A stretch of DNA of 64,000 nt from Treponema ruminis (GCA_017161305.1 CP031518.1:1426001-1490000), one strand, 5' to 3'. Counted from the first letter of the stretch, positions 44,188 through 54,481 are shown. Translations and numbers: made by a program. The notes: a model not told the origin generated them from the sequence alone.

Positions 44188-44568
44188 GACAATAAGCCGG
44201 GTTCTGTCCTGAACTTTTCAAAAAAAGAAAAGCCCGCATAACCATCTATCCGAAACTTTTGTTGCCAAAAGCCTTTAGCAGCCTACCCGCAGCCAATAGT
44301 CCGGAAAACCTGACTGCTACTTGGCCTTGCTCCAAACGAGGTTTACCATGCCAGCCCTGTTGCCAGAACTGCGGTGAGCTCTTACCTCACCTTTTCACCC
44401 TTACCCGAAGGCGGTATATTCTCTGTGGCACTGTCTGTCAGAAAAAAGGCTTATGCAGGGCGAGCCATGCAAGTTCCTCTTTCTGCCCGGTAATTACCCG
44501 GCGTTTTTTCCGGTGGAGCCCGGACTTTCCTCACCCAAGCCCGCTGTCATAAGCGGGTCAGGCACGGT
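44188..44568 (-). ncRNA. rnpB: RNase P RNA (bacterial class A)
   Basis: The minus strand carries the conserved elements in order: GAGGAAAGTCCGGGCTCC (CR-I) near the 5' end, a CACAGAGAATATACCGCC-like segment and AGGTAAGAGCTCACCG in the centre, GATAGATGGTTATGCGGG, then ACAGAACCCGGCTTAT (CR-V) at the 3' end. CTGACCCGC...GCGGG forms the first stem. T-runs follow at 44165-44187 as a likely terminator. Ends are accurate to about 5 nt. It is the catalytic RNA that matures tRNA 5' ends. Confidence 0.95.
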
Positions 44569-44605
44569 TATATCTTTTCTGAAATTTTCGCTTTAATATT
44601 AAAGA

Positions 44606-45472
44606 CTAGTCATCAAAAGCCATTGACTTTTCGTCATCGAGATTGTTCTCGTTATCGCCTTCCTCAACTTCGTCTTCATCGCGCTCATCAGCGAATTCAT
44701 CTTCGAAATCAGCGAGGCTGCCAGTCTCTTCAAGTGTTGAATAATCCTCAACCTCTCCCTCTTCAACTTCCTGGTAGAAGAGAATTCGAGAGCAGTAAGG
44801 ACAGAAGAGAATCTTCTCACCGTCACGAACTTCATTTGCAAACTGGCCAGGAAGAATCATCTGACAGCCAGTGCAGACACCGTTGCGAACGGCAACGATA
44901 CCCTGAGAGTTGCGCTGAATGATACGCTGGAATTTATAAACGATTTCCTGATTGAGACCAGGTGTGAGCTCCTGCTCCTGTTTATTCAAATCTTCGAGCT
45001 GATTCTTGTAATCCTGAATCTGCTGTGAAAGAGCGTCTTTGCTAGAATTAAGGTCATCTTCCTGAGCCTTAATCATTGCCTCGTCAGCCTTGAGAGACTC
45101 GTTAAGCTCAGCAAGCTTTTTCTCCTCGCGGAGCAGGTCTTTGCGGACAGCAGCTTCTTTTTCTGTAGCCTCAGAAATCTGCTTGTCGAGAGCTTCGTAT
45201 TCACGATGAGATGTGATTGAATCCATGCTCTTCTCACCAGATTCGCGTGAAGCCTCAGCCTCTGAAAGCTCGCGTTTAAGGTGCTCTACAACAGCACGAA
45301 CTTCTTCGTAGCTCTTATTTTTTTCGATATATTCTTTTTTGAGACGTGCAAGGAGCTCGTCCTGAGAGTCAAGCTGTTTTGGGGAAGCATCAATCTTTTT
45401 TTCAAGATCGTATTTTTCTACCAAAACATCCTGAAGAGATTTAAGTTTGTCGAAAACTTCTGTCATTTCCAT
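44606..45472 (-). CDS. Coiled-coil C4 zinc-ribbon protein (DUF164/CdsZ-like)
   Basis: A protein of about 288 residues. The start 45472 or 45466 follows GAGG. The first ~180 residues are a long coiled coil, then a zinc ribbon with VCTGCQM and FCPYCSR (two CxxC pairs). The C-terminus is extremely acidic (EDEFADERDEDEVEEGDNEN). Family members bind nucleic acid or other protein partners, but the function is unsettled. It lies between rpoD and rnpB on the same strand. Confidence 0.8.
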   Translation of the reverse strand: MEMTEVFDKLKSLQDVLVEKYDLEKKIDASPKQLDSQDELLARLKKEYIEKNKSYEEVRAVVEHLKRELSEAEASRESGEKSMDSITSHREYEALDKQISEATEKEAAVRKDLLREEKKLAELNESLKADEAMIKAQEDDLNSSKDALSQQIQDYKNQLEDLNKQEQELTPGLNQEIVYKFQRIIQRNSQGIVAVRNGVCTGCQMILPGQFANEVRDGEKILFCPYCSRILFYQEVEEGEVEDYSTLEETGSLADFEDEFADERDEDEVEEGDNENNLDDEKSMAFDD

Positions 45473-45540
45473 GTTAAAAGACCTCAAAACTCAGAATTCT
45501 AAAAATTAGAAATTTCTGTTAATTTATCACAAAAGTATAT

Positions 45541-45575
45541 AAAAAATAGCCGTTTATGTCTATCACAAACGGCTG
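45541..45575 (-). terminator. Terminator after rpoD
   Basis: On the minus strand AGCCGTTT and AAACGGCT form an 8-bp stem with an 11-nt loop, followed by ATTTTTTA. Confidence 0.8.
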
Positions 45576-45611
45576 TTTATACTTAATTTATAACAAGATT
45601 TACACAATCTG

Positions 45612-47393
45612 TCACATCTCGATATAGTCCCTAAGACCACTTGCCCGGCGCGGATGTCGGAGCCGGCGCAAAGCCTTAGCCTCAATCTGTCGGATTCGTT
45701 CTCGGGTTACATTGAAATACAAGCCGACTTCTTCCAAAGTAAGGCTGTATCCGTCATCAAGACCAAAGCGCATCTTGAGGACTTCCTGCTCCCTCGACGG
45801 CAAGGTATTGAGAACCGACCTGAGCTGCTCCTGCAAAAGCGTGTAAGCAGTCTGGTTTGCTGGATTTTCAACATCCTTATCCTCGATGAAATCTCCCAAC
45901 TGCGAATCCTCTTCCTCACCGATCGGAGTTTCCAAAGAAATAGGCTCACGGGCAACGTTTTTAACCTGCTTGACCCTTGTAACAGGCCAGCCAAGCTGCT
46001 GTGCGATCTCTTCGTCGGTTGGTTCACGGCCAAGCTTCTGCATGAGCTGACGGCCTTCGCGTACAACCTTGTTGATCTGCTCAATCATGTGAACAGGAAC
46101 TCGGATTGTCCGGGCCTGGTCAGAAATTGAGCGGGTGATTGCCTGACGGATCCACCATGTAGCATATGTTGAGAATTTGTAGCCCTTGCGGTACTCAAAC
46201 TTCTCGACAGCCTTGATAAGACCGATGTTTCCTTCCTGAACCAAATCAAAGAACTGAAGTCCGCGGTTTGTATATTTCTTTGCAATAGAAACAACAAGAC
46301 GGAGGTTGGCGTTAATCAGCTTGTTCTTTGCCTTTTCAAGCATCTTGCGGCCGCGCTCGATTTCATCAGCCATTGTGAGGATTTCCTCAACATTGTTCTC
46401 AAAATCGTACTCCATGCGACGGAGCTTGCGGTCAATCTTCTGAATCTGAGTATAAATATCGCGGATTTCGTCACTTTTAAGGCCAAGCTCATTCTCAAGC
46501 TTGAGGGCTTCAGAATGGATTGCAAGGCGGCGGCCAAGACTTCGGAGCTCTGCAGGATTTGAAATGCGCAGCTCCTTCATTTTGTGTTCCTGCTTGTGGC
46601 GGAATTCACTGATTTTCTGGGTTGCCTCAACAAATTTGGCACTGAATTTATCAATTTCCTCTGACTGAATGTCGATTTTCTGCAATTCAGGCAGGATTTT
46701 TGTACGCAACTCAAGAATCTGCTCGTTGTCAAAGATTTCACGAGACTGGTTTGCCTCAAAAAGCTGTTTTTTGAGGTTCATGTAAATCTTCATGTTCTCT
46801 TTGCAGGCCTTGAGGTTTTCACCGTAATAGCTCTTAAGACGTCGTTTTTCAGCCTGAGCCTCATTGATTTCCTTACGGGCCTTTCCAGGTTCATGAGGAT
46901 CAATTTTGGCAAATGCCTTCTGACAGATTGCGAAGAACTCTGGAATCATCATGCCGGATCTTTTGATTACATCCTTAATGATGTTCTCACCTTCTTCCAT
47001 CTGCTTGGAATATGTAACTTCCTGCTCTGCAGTAAGAAGCTTTTCTTTACCGATTTCACGCAGATAAAGGCGGATTGGGTCGTCAACGTTAGAATCCTTG
47101 TCACCGTTTACAAGCCTGGCCGCAGCCAGCTCGTCATCGGTAGCACCAACCTCGTCCGCATCCTCATCGTCGAGCAAATCATCGTCATCTGCATCGGCTT
47201 CTTCGTCCAGGTCGGTAACTTCTTCCATGACCTGAATGTTGTTCTGGGTTAAAAGTTGAAGCACATCTTCCATTTTGGGTGAATTAACAAAATCCTGACC
47301 AAGAATCTCATTAATCTCGTCCCAAGAAACGATCTGCTTATCCTTAGCATACTCTAAAAGTTTTTCAACTTTAGGATCCAGTTCCTGATCCAT
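45612..47393 (-). CDS. rpoD: RNA polymerase primary sigma factor RpoD (sigma-70)
   Basis: A sigma factor of about 593 residues. Start 47393 ([13 protein letters not shown]) is preceded by AAAGGA with 9-10 nt spacing. Region 1.1, an acidic 1.2 ([13 protein letters not shown]), region 2 ([38 protein letters not shown]), region 3 and region 4 helix-turn-helix ([20 protein letters not shown]) are all seen. The start lies 23 nt inside the dnaG 3' end, so the two are translated as an operon, the usual macromolecular synthesis arrangement. Confidence 0.96.
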   Translation of the reverse strand: MDQELDPKVEKLLEYAKDKQIVSWDEINEILGQDFVNSPKMEDVLQLLTQNNIQVMEEVTDLDEEADADDDDLLDDEDADEVGATDDELAAARLVNGDKDSNVDDPIRLYLREIGKEKLLTAEQEVTYSKQMEEGENIIKDVIKRSGMMIPEFFAICQKAFAKIDPHEPGKARKEINEAQAEKRRLKSYYGENLKACKENMKIYMNLKKQLFEANQSREIFDNEQILELRTKILPELQKIDIQSEEIDKFSAKFVEATQKISEFRHKQEHKMKELRISNPAELRSLGRRLAIHSEALKLENELGLKSDEIRDIYTQIQKIDRKLRRMEYDFENNVEEILTMADEIERGRKMLEKAKNKLINANLRLVVSIAKKYTNRGLQFFDLVQEGNIGLIKAVEKFEYRKGYKFSTYATWWIRQAITRSISDQARTIRVPVHMIEQINKVVREGRQLMQKLGREPTDEEIAQQLGWPVTRVKQVKNVAREPISLETPIGEEEDSQLGDFIEDKDVENPANQTAYTLLQEQLRSVLNTLPSREQEVLKMRFGLDDGYSLTLEEVGLYFNVTRERIRQIEAKALRRLRHPRRASGLRDYIEM

Positions 47394-49197
47394 ATTCCAG
47401 TCCTTTATTATTAATTTTTTCGTCAATAAGCTTTTTCTGCTCGAAGAGCCTTGTCATCAATTCTTGATTGGCAGGAATGCTGAGCTGCCCCTGCAGGGAG
47501 TTCATTTGCTGAAGGATTTCTTTTCGCTTTCGCTTGAGGCTGTTAATCTGCAGCCGTTCCACGCTTTCCGCAACAGACTGGGCCGTACACTGAGAAAATT
47601 CCCCCCTGGAAACAGACTCAGTAATTTTCTGTTTAATGCCGTCATGATTGCAATGATTTAGCACGGAAACAAAAGACAAATCCCCCGACTCGTAACACTC
47701 CTTAAGAACGGAAAACAAAGTTCTCGCGGAAGGGTTTTCAAAATCATCTTCGGTTAAACGACTCTGCATCAGTTCAAACTGATTTGTATCGGACAAGACG
47801 GCCAGAAGAGCCCTGAACTCCGAATTGACGACGACGCCATTCGAAACCGGCTTTTGACCTTCCGTATTTACGCTTAGAGTTCGTTTTTTTACATCTTCAC
47901 GATTATTAAAATCCCTTTTTACCGCCTCAAGGGAGATGTTTAGAGTCCGCCCCAAGAGCTCCAGACTTGATTCCTTCTGTATATCGGTCTGTAACGCATC
48001 AATGTAAGGGAAAAATTCAAGCGCGAACTTAGCCTTTCCCTCCGGAGTATCTTTCTGGTACTTTTGCGACAGAAAACTCAACAGATAATCACTATCTAAT
48101 ATAGCGGAATTTACTTCATTCGTCAAGGTATCCGCACCAAAATTCAGCATAATTTCCGCAGGATCTTTTGCGTTGTGGAGGCGGATTATCTTAACCGTAA
48201 GCCCCTGCCGCCGGCACATCAAGATTGCACGCCAGGTTGCCTTCTGACCGGCTCCGTCTGAGTCAAAGGAAAGGAGGATTGTATCAGCAAAACCGCGCAC
48301 GATTTTTATCTGGTCATCAGTGAGGGCAGTTCCCAAGGGAGCGACCGCATAAGTGATTCCGCACTGGTGGTAGGCAATGCAGTCCATGTAGCCCTCGCAG
48401 AAAATCACTTTTTTATTTTCGCGGATTGAATTCTTGGCAAAGTTAAAGGCGTAAAGGGTCTCACCCTTCTGATACTGAATCAAATCGCCGGAATTGAGAT
48501 ATTTCGGCGATTTTTCCGGATCTCCGCGCAAAAAGCGGCCGCCAAAGGCAAGAGTCTGCCCCCGCCTGTCAAAAATCGGAAACATGAGGCGGTCTGAGAA
48601 AAAAGCTACGTCGGGGTATTTCTTGCTGAAAAGACCCGATTTTGCAAGGAATTCGTCGCTGAAATTTTTGGATTTAAGGAAACGCTTGAGCCAGCTTCTG
48701 TCAGCCGGGGAATAGCCCAGCTTAAATTTTTCAATCGTCTCCATCGTAATTCCGCGCTTGGTAATGTATTCAAGGGCAAATTTTCCCGCATCAGTCTTTA
48801 AAAGACCGTAATGAAACATATCCGCTACGCGGCTGTAAAGGTCTATGTAAAGCTCCTTTGAATTATCCGTCTTTTGAGCAGAAGGAGCAAAAGTGCTGGA
48901 ATATTTGATTTCAATGTTAAATTTCTTGGCCAAGATTTTTACCGCTTCAGGAAAGTTAACCTTCTCCATTTCCTTTACAAAGGTTATCGCATTTCCGCCG
49001 GCATGACAGCCAAAGCAGTAATACATTTTCTTTTCCGGGGTAACGCAGAAGGACGGCGTTTTTTCGTGATGAAAGGGACAACAGCCCCACCACTGATTTC
49101 CACGATTTTCGAGCTGAACATAATCACCAACAACTGCAACTATGTCCGATTGAGAATTTACGGCGTCTATTGTCTCCTGAGAAATAATTCCTTCCAT
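47371..49197 (-). CDS. dnaG: DNA primase DnaG
   Basis: A 608-residue primase. Zinc finger: C40, H43, C61, C64 in [15 protein letters not shown] and [12 protein letters not shown]. The catalytic toprim follows: [17 protein letters not shown] and [13 protein letters not shown]. The C-terminal DnaB-binding region is present. It synthesises replication primers. Located between mltG and rpoD. Confidence 0.96.
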   Translation of the reverse strand: MEGIISQETIDAVNSQSDIVAVVGDYVQLENRGNQWWGCCPFHHEKTPSFCVTPEKKMYYCFGCHAGGNAITFVKEMEKVNFPEAVKILAKKFNIEIKYSSTFAPSAQKTDNSKELYIDLYSRVADMFHYGLLKTDAGKFALEYITKRGITMETIEKFKLGYSPADRSWLKRFLKSKNFSDEFLAKSGLFSKKYPDVAFFSDRLMFPIFDRRGQTLAFGGRFLRGDPEKSPKYLNSGDLIQYQKGETLYAFNFAKNSIRENKKVIFCEGYMDCIAYHQCGITYAVAPLGTALTDDQIKIVRGFADTILLSFDSDGAGQKATWRAILMCRRQGLTVKIIRLHNAKDPAEIMLNFGADTLTNEVNSAILDSDYLLSFLSQKYQKDTPEGKAKFALEFFPYIDALQTDIQKESSLELLGRTLNISLEAVKRDFNNREDVKKRTLSVNTEGQKPVSNGVVVNSEFRALLAVLSDTNQFELMQSRLTEDDFENPSARTLFSVLKECYESGDLSFVSVLNHCNHDGIKQKITESVSRGEFSQCTAQSVAESVERLQINSLKRKRKEILQQMNSLQGQLSIPANQELMTRLFEQKKLIDEKINNKGLEYGSGTGS

Positions 49198-49200
49198 CAG

Positions 49201-50274
49201 TTAATTGCTTCCAGTTTTTTTGGTCTTGAACTGAGTTCCCGCCTTGACATGAGCATTAAAAGATTTTGAGAAAGTATGTTTTCCGGCGGAAGAATCCGTA
49301 AGCGTGAAATAGAAATAATCAGTTTTTGCAGGCTCAGCCGCCGCACGCAAGGCAATAAGGCCAGGATTTGAGATTGGCGTTGGGGGAAGAGCAGCCCACT
49401 TGTAGGTGTTGTAAGGGCTGTCAATCTTAAGGTCATCATAAGTAATCACGTCAGGATGAGGCTTACCCTGGATCTCAGTGATTATGTATTCGATTGTGGC
49501 GCAGGAATAAAGGCCAACCCCTGCATCAATCCTGTTTTTAAAAACGCTGGCAATAAGCGGAGCCTCGCTGGCAATCCGGTATTCCCTCTCAACGATGGAA
49601 GCCAGAACCAGAGTCTCATAGAAAGCGGACGGAGATTTTTCTGAGTAACAAGGAATTTCTGAAACCTTATTGAAAAAAGCCTGGACCATGATTTCAAGAA
49701 CATCCCTGGCCTTCATGTCGGGAGCAAAGAAATATGTGTCAGGAAAGAGGAAGCCCTCAAAAGTTTCAGCAGGAATAAAATATTTTTTAAGAAGGTCTGG
49801 ATCACAGGCCGCCTCAACAAAAGCATCAGCAGAGCAGATTCCGTTATTTTCAAGGATTGAAGCGATTTTCCGCAAGGTCAGTCCCTCAGGAACGATAACC
49901 CTGGTGTAATCCTGAACGCCGGACTCAAGCACAGTCATAATCAAAAGGGCACCCATGGACGAATCAAGATTATAATATCCTGACTTCATCACCGGCACGG
50001 TTTTTCGGAATGAAAGGAAGGGAAATCGGGCTGCAAGATAAAAGGCCCTGTCAGAGCGGATCAAACCGTTATCAACGAGAATCTCAGAAATTCTTGAAAT
50101 GCTGGCGCCAGAAGGAATTTCAACCCTAACCTCCTTTGCGTTCGCCTTTGAATCAGGAGCCGTAAGCGACAGCCTGAAAGCCAGGGAACAGGCCAAAAAA
50201 GCAAGAATCACGCAGGCAAAACAAGAAATTACAAAAGAGAAAAATTTATTTTTTTTAGATTTATTTTTTTTCAT
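49201..50274 (-). CDS. mltG: Endolytic transglycosylase MltG
   Basis: A 357-residue protein with one N-terminal membrane helix and a YceG domain. LASIVEREYRIASEAPLIAS carries the catalytic Glu, and VFKNRIDAGVGLYSCATIEY and ALPPTPISNPGLIAL are family signatures. It cuts nascent glycan strands. It overlaps the small gene upstream by 4 nt and precedes dnaG by 3 nt. Confidence 0.93.
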   Translation of the reverse strand: MKKNKSKKNKFFSFVISCFACVILAFLACSLAFRLSLTAPDSKANAKEVRVEIPSGASISRISEILVDNGLIRSDRAFYLAARFPFLSFRKTVPVMKSGYYNLDSSMGALLIMTVLESGVQDYTRVIVPEGLTLRKIASILENNGICSADAFVEAACDPDLLKKYFIPAETFEGFLFPDTYFFAPDMKARDVLEIMVQAFFNKVSEIPCYSEKSPSAFYETLVLASIVEREYRIASEAPLIASVFKNRIDAGVGLYSCATIEYIITEIQGKPHPDVITYDDLKIDSPYNTYKWAALPPTPISNPGLIALRAAAEPAKTDYFYFTLTDSSAGKHTFSKSFNAHVKAGTQFKTKKTGSN

Positions 50275-50471
50275 GAATAGAAAGCCTCTGCCTCATCAAT
50301 GGACATGGAATTATACATAACCCTCTCGATTTTGGCAGAAAAATCAAGCAGTTCGTCCGGAATCTGCTCCTGATTCTTCCTGAGAAAACGCGCAAGGACA
50401 CGAACCTCACGCTCCGTAAAATGATAGTCAAAAAAGGCCGGGCTTTCGTTGAGAAGTGAATCGTCTGTCAT
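50271..50471 (-). CDS. Small uncharacterised protein between MBL hydrolase and mltG
   Basis: A 66-residue protein (ESPAFFDYHFTEREVRVLAR, then KIERVMYNSMSIDEAEAFY), helical and acidic, not recognised. Four-nt overlaps with genes on both sides show that it is translated within the operon. Confidence 0.7.
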   Translation of the reverse strand: MTDDSLLNESPAFFDYHFTEREVRVLARFLRKNQEQIPDELLDFSAKIERVMYNSMSIDEAEAFYS

Positions 50472-51418
50472 ATATCCAGCACTGTTCCTTCGCGGGCAAT
50501 ATCAATCTCAAGGGAATCACCAGAGACGTAATTTGCATACCATTTTGCAGATTCAAGAATAGTATTGAGCTTACGGTCATCATAAGTTGGCTCATGATGG
50601 AACATAAACATTTTTTTAACCTTCCAGGCGGCGGCAAAATCGATGGCATAGCAGAAAGCCGAGTGCCCCCAGTTTACCTTGCGCAGAGCCTCTTCGACAG
50701 TGTACTGAGAATCAATGAGCATGACGTCAGCATTCTCGAAAATTTTTGCACGATCCTCTGTGTGGGCAAAGTCTTTTGAACCGAGCTCGATATCGGTAGC
50801 ATAGACGAACTTCTGACCGTCCTCAACAACCGAATAAGAATAAGAATCTCCAGGATGAGACATTTTTACGCAGGTAACTTCGGCATTACCGATGTTTAAA
50901 ACCTGACCAGGCTCAATCACATGGAAATGAAAATGCTTTTCGATTAAAGAAAAATCTACAGGATAAAATGGAGCAACCATCTGTTTTGCAAGATATTCCT
51001 TCATGTCCGCAAAAGGTGAATAAACATCAAAAACTATAGTGGGATTGTAGGAACTGTCAAAAAAAGGAAGGCCCTGAATATGATCCCAGTGGAAATGAGA
51101 CATGAAAAGATGATAATGCTTGTCGGCAGGAGGCTCAGAAAATTTGCCCATAACGCGCATGCCAGAACCTGCATCAAAAATAAGCTTTTTGCCGTCTTTT
51201 AAAGTGGCTTCTACACAAGGCGTGTTGCCTCCAACAGTGCCGGAAATCCACCAGGGCAAATCATCAATGAATTTTTCTTTTGCCTCATCAGACGCAATGT
51301 CCTCAGGCTTTATGCGCTGCAAAGCCGCAATAAGTTTCGTTCTGACCTGCTGAGTTGATAATGGAGTCGGTATCGACCCTCTCACTCCCCAAAATTGTAT
51401 ATTCACCGATGACTCCAT
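50468..51418 (-). CDS. Metallo-beta-lactamase-fold hydrolase
   Basis: A 316-residue hydrolase. The metal motif is SHFHWDHIQG (HxHxDH) with the second-shell DIELGS and a later HHEP. The opening IQFWGVRGSIPTP is shared with the cAMP phosphodiesterase/RNase Z-related branch often encoded in spirochaetes and deltaproteobacteria. Substrate unknown; nucleotide or signalling phosphodiester hydrolysis is the usual guess. Confidence 0.85.
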   Translation of the reverse strand: MESSVNIQFWGVRGSIPTPLSTQQVRTKLIAALQRIKPEDIASDEAKEKFIDDLPWWISGTVGGNTPCVEATLKDGKKLIFDAGSGMRVMGKFSEPPADKHYHLFMSHFHWDHIQGLPFFDSSYNPTIVFDVYSPFADMKEYLAKQMVAPFYPVDFSLIEKHFHFHVIEPGQVLNIGNAEVTCVKMSHPGDSYSYSVVEDGQKFVYATDIELGSKDFAHTEDRAKIFENADVMLIDSQYTVEEALRKVNWGHSAFCYAIDFAAAWKVKKMFMFHHEPTYDDRKLNTILESAKWYANYVSGDSLEIDIAREGTVLDI

Positions 51419-51551
51419 ACGTTCTTACAAAGAAGAACAATACTATAGAATTATAATCCGATAAGCCACCTTTGTCAAAGACTAATACAAACTTAAAAAA
51501 AGTAAAAATAACTGAAACCTGCAAAATTGGAGAAAAAAGAGATTTTAAACG

Positions 51552-51587
51552 AAAAAAAAACGGTCTTGAAGTTAATCAAGACCGTTT
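51552..51587 (-). terminator. Terminator of the tRNA-Thr/Tyr operon
   Basis: On the minus strand ACGGTCTTGA and TCAAGACCGT make a 10-bp stem around TTAACT, followed by a run of nine T. Confidence 0.85.
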
Positions 51588-51589
51588 AG

Positions 51590-51671
51590 TGGGGAGTGAG
51601 GGACTCGGACCCCCGAACCCGAAAGGGAGCGGATTTACAGTCCGCCGCAATTGCCGCTATGCGAACTCCCC
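51590..51671 (-). tRNA. tRNA-Tyr (GTA)
   Basis: The acceptor arms GGGGAGT/ACTCCCC, the D-arm, anticodon loop CTGTAAA (GTA), a long variable arm and the T-arm GGGGGTCCGAGTCCCTC are present. About 82 nt, a class II tRNA. CCA is not encoded. It ends directly before the terminator. Confidence 0.95.
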
Positions 51672-51690
51672 ATTTTTGCCTTTCGGCTAA

Positions 51691-51762
51691 GCTGCTTGTA
51701 GGACTTGGACCCACGACCCCGAGATTACAAATCACGTGCTCTACCAACTGAGCTAAAGCAGC
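51691..51762 (-). tRNA. tRNA-Thr (TGT)
   Basis: The acceptor GCTGCTT pairs with AAGCAGC; D-arm GCTCAGTTGGTAGAGC; anticodon loop TTTGTAA (TGT). The anticodon stem CGTGA/TCTCG has one T-T mismatch. CCA is not encoded. It is cotranscribed with tRNA-Tyr 19 nt downstream. Confidence 0.9.
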
Positions 51763-51805
51763 ATCTTTTTTTTAGTACCGAACCTTGTCGTTTCGGAATG
51801 AGTTT

Positions 51806-51834
51806 ATATTATATAACTGCAGAAAAAGTGTCAA
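51806..51834 (-). promoter_or_regulatory. Promoter of the tRNA-Thr/Tyr operon
   Basis: On the minus strand TTGACA (51834-51829), 17 bp, TAATAT (51811-51806), about 43 nt before the tRNA-Thr 5' end. Confidence 0.8.
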
Positions 51835-51881
51835 TAGGGAAAACACAATTTTCTGCAATTTTTTTTCACTTTTTTTCTGCC

Positions 51882-52259
51882 CTATTTTCTGGCAAAATCC
51901 GGACGGAGTTTTTCGCCGCCGTTGATATAAACCGGAAGAGGCTTTGCATTCTCGTCCATATAGGCCGTAACAAGCACCCGGACCATCTTTTCCGGAGAAC
52001 CTATGATTTTAGGTTCCTGAGAGCTGAAGAGCGGAATCTGAGACACGTCAAATTCATTCTGACCTTTTCGAAGGGCCATGGCCGGATTCATGACGTCCAG
52101 GTCATCAGTAATAGTAAACTGAATCGAAACGAAGTCCTTCTGGGCAAGCTTGTTGTCGGCAAAAAGTTTGAGGCACATTTCGCAAACATTTTTAGTGATT
52201 GATTCGGCATTATTCTCTGCGCCAGTAGCACCGCGAATCGCAAAAAGTCTCTGTGACAT
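51882..52259 (-). CDS. aroH: Chorismate mutase, AroH type
   Basis: A 125-residue protein; start 52259 is fixed by GGGAG 7 nt upstream. FAIRGATGAENNAESI carries the active-site Arg, IQFTITDDLDVMNPAMALRK the middle strand and helix, and VRVLVTAYMDENAKPLPVYI the C-terminal strands of the Bacillus AroH fold. It converts chorismate to prephenate for Phe and Tyr synthesis. Confidence 0.88.
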   Translation of the reverse strand: MSQRLFAIRGATGAENNAESITKNVCEMCLKLFADNKLAQKDFVSIQFTITDDLDVMNPAMALRKGQNEFDVSQIPLFSSQEPKIIGSPEKMVRVLVTAYMDENAKPLPVYINGGEKLRPDFARK

Positions 52260-52359
52260 ATTTTCTCCCTTCATAAAGCGGCAATGCCTTTTTTATGAAT
52301 GATTTTTTTGGTAAAATATCCGAGATTATATCTTTTTACGGAAGGCGATTCAAGAAAAC

Positions 52360-52779
52360 ATGAAGGAAGAGGTAAAAACCGAAGAAATTGAAGAACTGGA
52401 AGCCCTGCCGGAGCCAAGCCTGGAAAAGCCAGCAAAAAAAACTCGAAGGCTTCCCCCGCTCCTCAGGCTCTGCCGCAGAACCACGGTCTTTCTTTCTCTC
52501 ACCCTTATCGCAACAATCATCTTTTTCCTCACCGGTAACCAGCAGGCCTTCCTCGACTCAAACCTCAAGCTGATTCTCCAGATCATCACATTCAACGCGA
52601 TTGCCCTCAGTTTTTTCTCAGGAATCTCAAGCCTTGAATGCATCTTCTATCTGGTAAAAAACAAAAGCCTGCGAATGCTCCTTCACTTCATCGTCTACAT
52701 ACTCGTACTGACAGCCGCAATCACAATTTCAGTATTCTCACTCACGATAAATCTTCTTTCAGAAGGCATTTCTTTCTGA
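52360..52779 (+). CDS. Small membrane protein, uncharacterised
   Basis: A 139-residue protein with an acidic, proline- and lysine-rich N-terminal 45 residues, then three hydrophobic helices (TVFLSLTLIATIIFFLTG, ILQIITFNAIALSFFSGISS, LLHFIVYILVLTAAITISVF). Not recognised. It lies 13 nt before the CCA-adding enzyme and may be cotranscribed. The ribosome-binding site is weak. Confidence 0.65.
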   Translation: MKEEVKTEEIEELEALPEPSLEKPAKKTRRLPPLLRLCRRTTVFLSLTLIATIIFFLTGNQQAFLDSNLKLILQIITFNAIALSFFSGISSLECIFYLVKNKSLRMLLHFIVYILVLTAAITISVFSLTINLLSEGISF

Positions 52780-52792
52780 TATAATATTTTTC

Positions 52793-54202
52793 ATGAAATC
52801 CATAAAAATTCCGGAAACACTCAGAAAACTCAACGAAATATTCGCAAAAAACGGATTTGAGGCCTATCTTGTCGGCGGAGCCGTCCGGGACGTGCTTTTG
52901 GGCAAAAAAGCCAGCGACTGGGACATAACGACAAACGCAAGGCCCGAGCAGATGATGAAAATCTTTCACCGCGTAATTCCAACCGGGATTGCCCACGGAA
53001 CGGTCACCATTCATTTTATGGGCAGCGAAATTGAAGCCACCACATTCCGAAGCGAATCAGGCTACTCAGACGGAAGACACCCGGATCAGGTAACTTTTGA
53101 CGCCACTCTCGAAGACGACCTTTCCCGCCGCGACTTTACGATGAACGCAATCGCAGCATCTCTGGCCGACGGCTCAATAATCGACCCCTTCGAAGGCCAA
53201 AAAGATATAAAATCAAAAATCATACGAACGGTCGGAAATGCCAGGGACCGATTTCTCGAAGACGGACTGAGACCAATCAGGGCAATCCGCTTCTCCGGCC
53301 AGCTTAATTTTGAAATCGAAAAAGAAACTTACGAGACAATCAAACTAACGGAAGTTCAGGAAAAGATAAAATCGATTTCCATGGAGCGCTTCCGTGACGA
53401 ATTTGAAAAAATTTTACGCTCAGAAGAACCATCCTCAGCTCTGCACCGAATGGAAGACTGCGGAATCTTAAAAGCCTTCATACCTGAGCTCGCTGACTGC
53501 CGGAACTGCCAGCAGGCCGACATGAGGGGCTTTCACGAATTCGACGTACTCGACCACAACCTCTATGCCTGCGACGGAGCTCCGCGCGAAAATCAAATCG
53601 TAAGGCTCTCGGCCCTCTTCCACGACATAGGCAAAAAAGACGCAAAAGTCATAGAAAAAATCGAATATCCCAAAGGCTCAGGTTCTTTCGTCGAGCAGAT
53701 TCACTTTCACGGTCACGAGCACTATTCCTCAGAAAAAACAAAAGAAATCCTCACCCGCTTAAAATTTCCAAATGCGGTAATAAGCCAGGTCACCCACCTG
53801 ATCGAGCAGCACATGTTCTTCTTTGAGGAAAACTGGAGCGACGCCGCCGTAAGAAGATTCCTGGTAAGGGTCAAGCCTGAATGCGTCGAGGACCTCTTCG
53901 CCCTCCGCATAGCCGACATCTACGGAATGCACAGATGCAAAGTCGACCCCATGAACGACGGAGTCCAGAAGATTTTTATCCTCCGCGAGCGAATCAAGAA
54001 AATCCAGTCCAAGCAGACCGCCCTCTCCCTCAAAGACCTTGCGGTAAACGGAAACGACCTGATTAAGGCTGGAATTCCGGCCGGAAAAAAATTAGGCTTC
54101 ATCCTCAACGAACTTTTTCAGTGCGTTCTCGACGATCCTGAAATGAACGAAAAGGAAAAACTCCTTACAGTAGCAGGAAATATCGCGGCCAAAAATACCT
54201 GA
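52793..54202 (+). CDS. cca: CCA tRNA nucleotidyltransferase (with HD domain)
   Basis: A 469-residue enzyme. The head GGAVRDVLLGKKASDWDITT contains the catalytic DxD, EATTFRSESGYSDGRHPDQV and RRDFTMNAIA follow, then the RFIEDGLRP-like RDRFLEDGLRPIRAIRFSGQ. An HD motif (LFHDIGKKDA, then HFHGHEHYS) is inserted. It adds or repairs the CCA end, required here since none of the four tRNA genes in the window encodes CCA. Confidence 0.93.
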   Translation: MKSIKIPETLRKLNEIFAKNGFEAYLVGGAVRDVLLGKKASDWDITTNARPEQMMKIFHRVIPTGIAHGTVTIHFMGSEIEATTFRSESGYSDGRHPDQVTFDATLEDDLSRRDFTMNAIAASLADGSIIDPFEGQKDIKSKIIRTVGNARDRFLEDGLRPIRAIRFSGQLNFEIEKETYETIKLTEVQEKIKSISMERFRDEFEKILRSEEPSSALHRMEDCGILKAFIPELADCRNCQQADMRGFHEFDVLDHNLYACDGAPRENQIVRLSALFHDIGKKDAKVIEKIEYPKGSGSFVEQIHFHGHEHYSSEKTKEILTRLKFPNAVISQVTHLIEQHMFFFEENWSDAAVRRFLVRVKPECVEDLFALRIADIYGMHRCKVDPMNDGVQKIFILRERIKKIQSKQTALSLKDLAVNGNDLIKAGIPAGKKLGFILNELFQCVLDDPEMNEKEKLLTVAGNIAAKNT

Positions 54203-54244
54203 TAAAAAAAATTAAAAAATTTTGCAATTTTTTTTGTAAAGCTG

Positions 54245-54273
54245 TTGACATTTTTTTTGCTAAGGTATATATT
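54245..54273 (+). promoter_or_regulatory. Promoter of the tRNA-Phe/Gly operon
   Basis: TTGACA at 54245-54250, 17 bp, TATATT at 54268-54273, 22 nt before tRNA-Phe. Confidence 0.85.
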
Positions 54274-54295
54274 AGTCAACGTCGCGAGACAACAA

Positions 54296-54368
54296 GCCGG
54301 TGTAGCTCAGTTGGTAGAGCAGCAGACTGAAAATCTGCCTGTCGTTGGTCCGATTCCAATCGCTGGCA
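54296..54368 (+). tRNA. tRNA-Phe (GAA)
   Basis: GCCGGTG acceptor, D-arm AGCTCAGTTGGTAGAGCA, anticodon stem GCAGA/TCTGC with loop CTGAAAA (GAA), T-arm GTTGGTCCGATTCCAATC. 73 nt without CCA. Confidence 0.95.
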
Positions 54369-54374
54369 CTCAAT

Positions 54375-54447
54375 GCGGCAGTCATATAACGGCTCATTAT
54401 CTCAGCCTTCCAAGCTGATGACGAGGGTTCGACTCCCTTCTGCCGCT
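54375..54447 (+). tRNA. tRNA-Gly (TCC)
   Basis: GCGGCAG acceptor, anticodon stem CAGCC/GCTG with loop CTTCCAA (TCC), T-arm GAGGGTTCGACTCCCTT, closing CTGCCGC plus T. It lies 6 nt after tRNA-Phe. Confidence 0.95.
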
Positions 54448-54451
54448 TAAA

Positions 54452-54481
54452 ACTCCCAGTAAACGCTGGGAGTTTTTTTTT
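54452..54481 (+). terminator. Terminator of the tRNA-Phe/Gly operon
   Basis: ACTCCCAG and CTGGGAGT form an 8-bp stem with a TAAACG loop, followed by nine T. Confidence 0.9.
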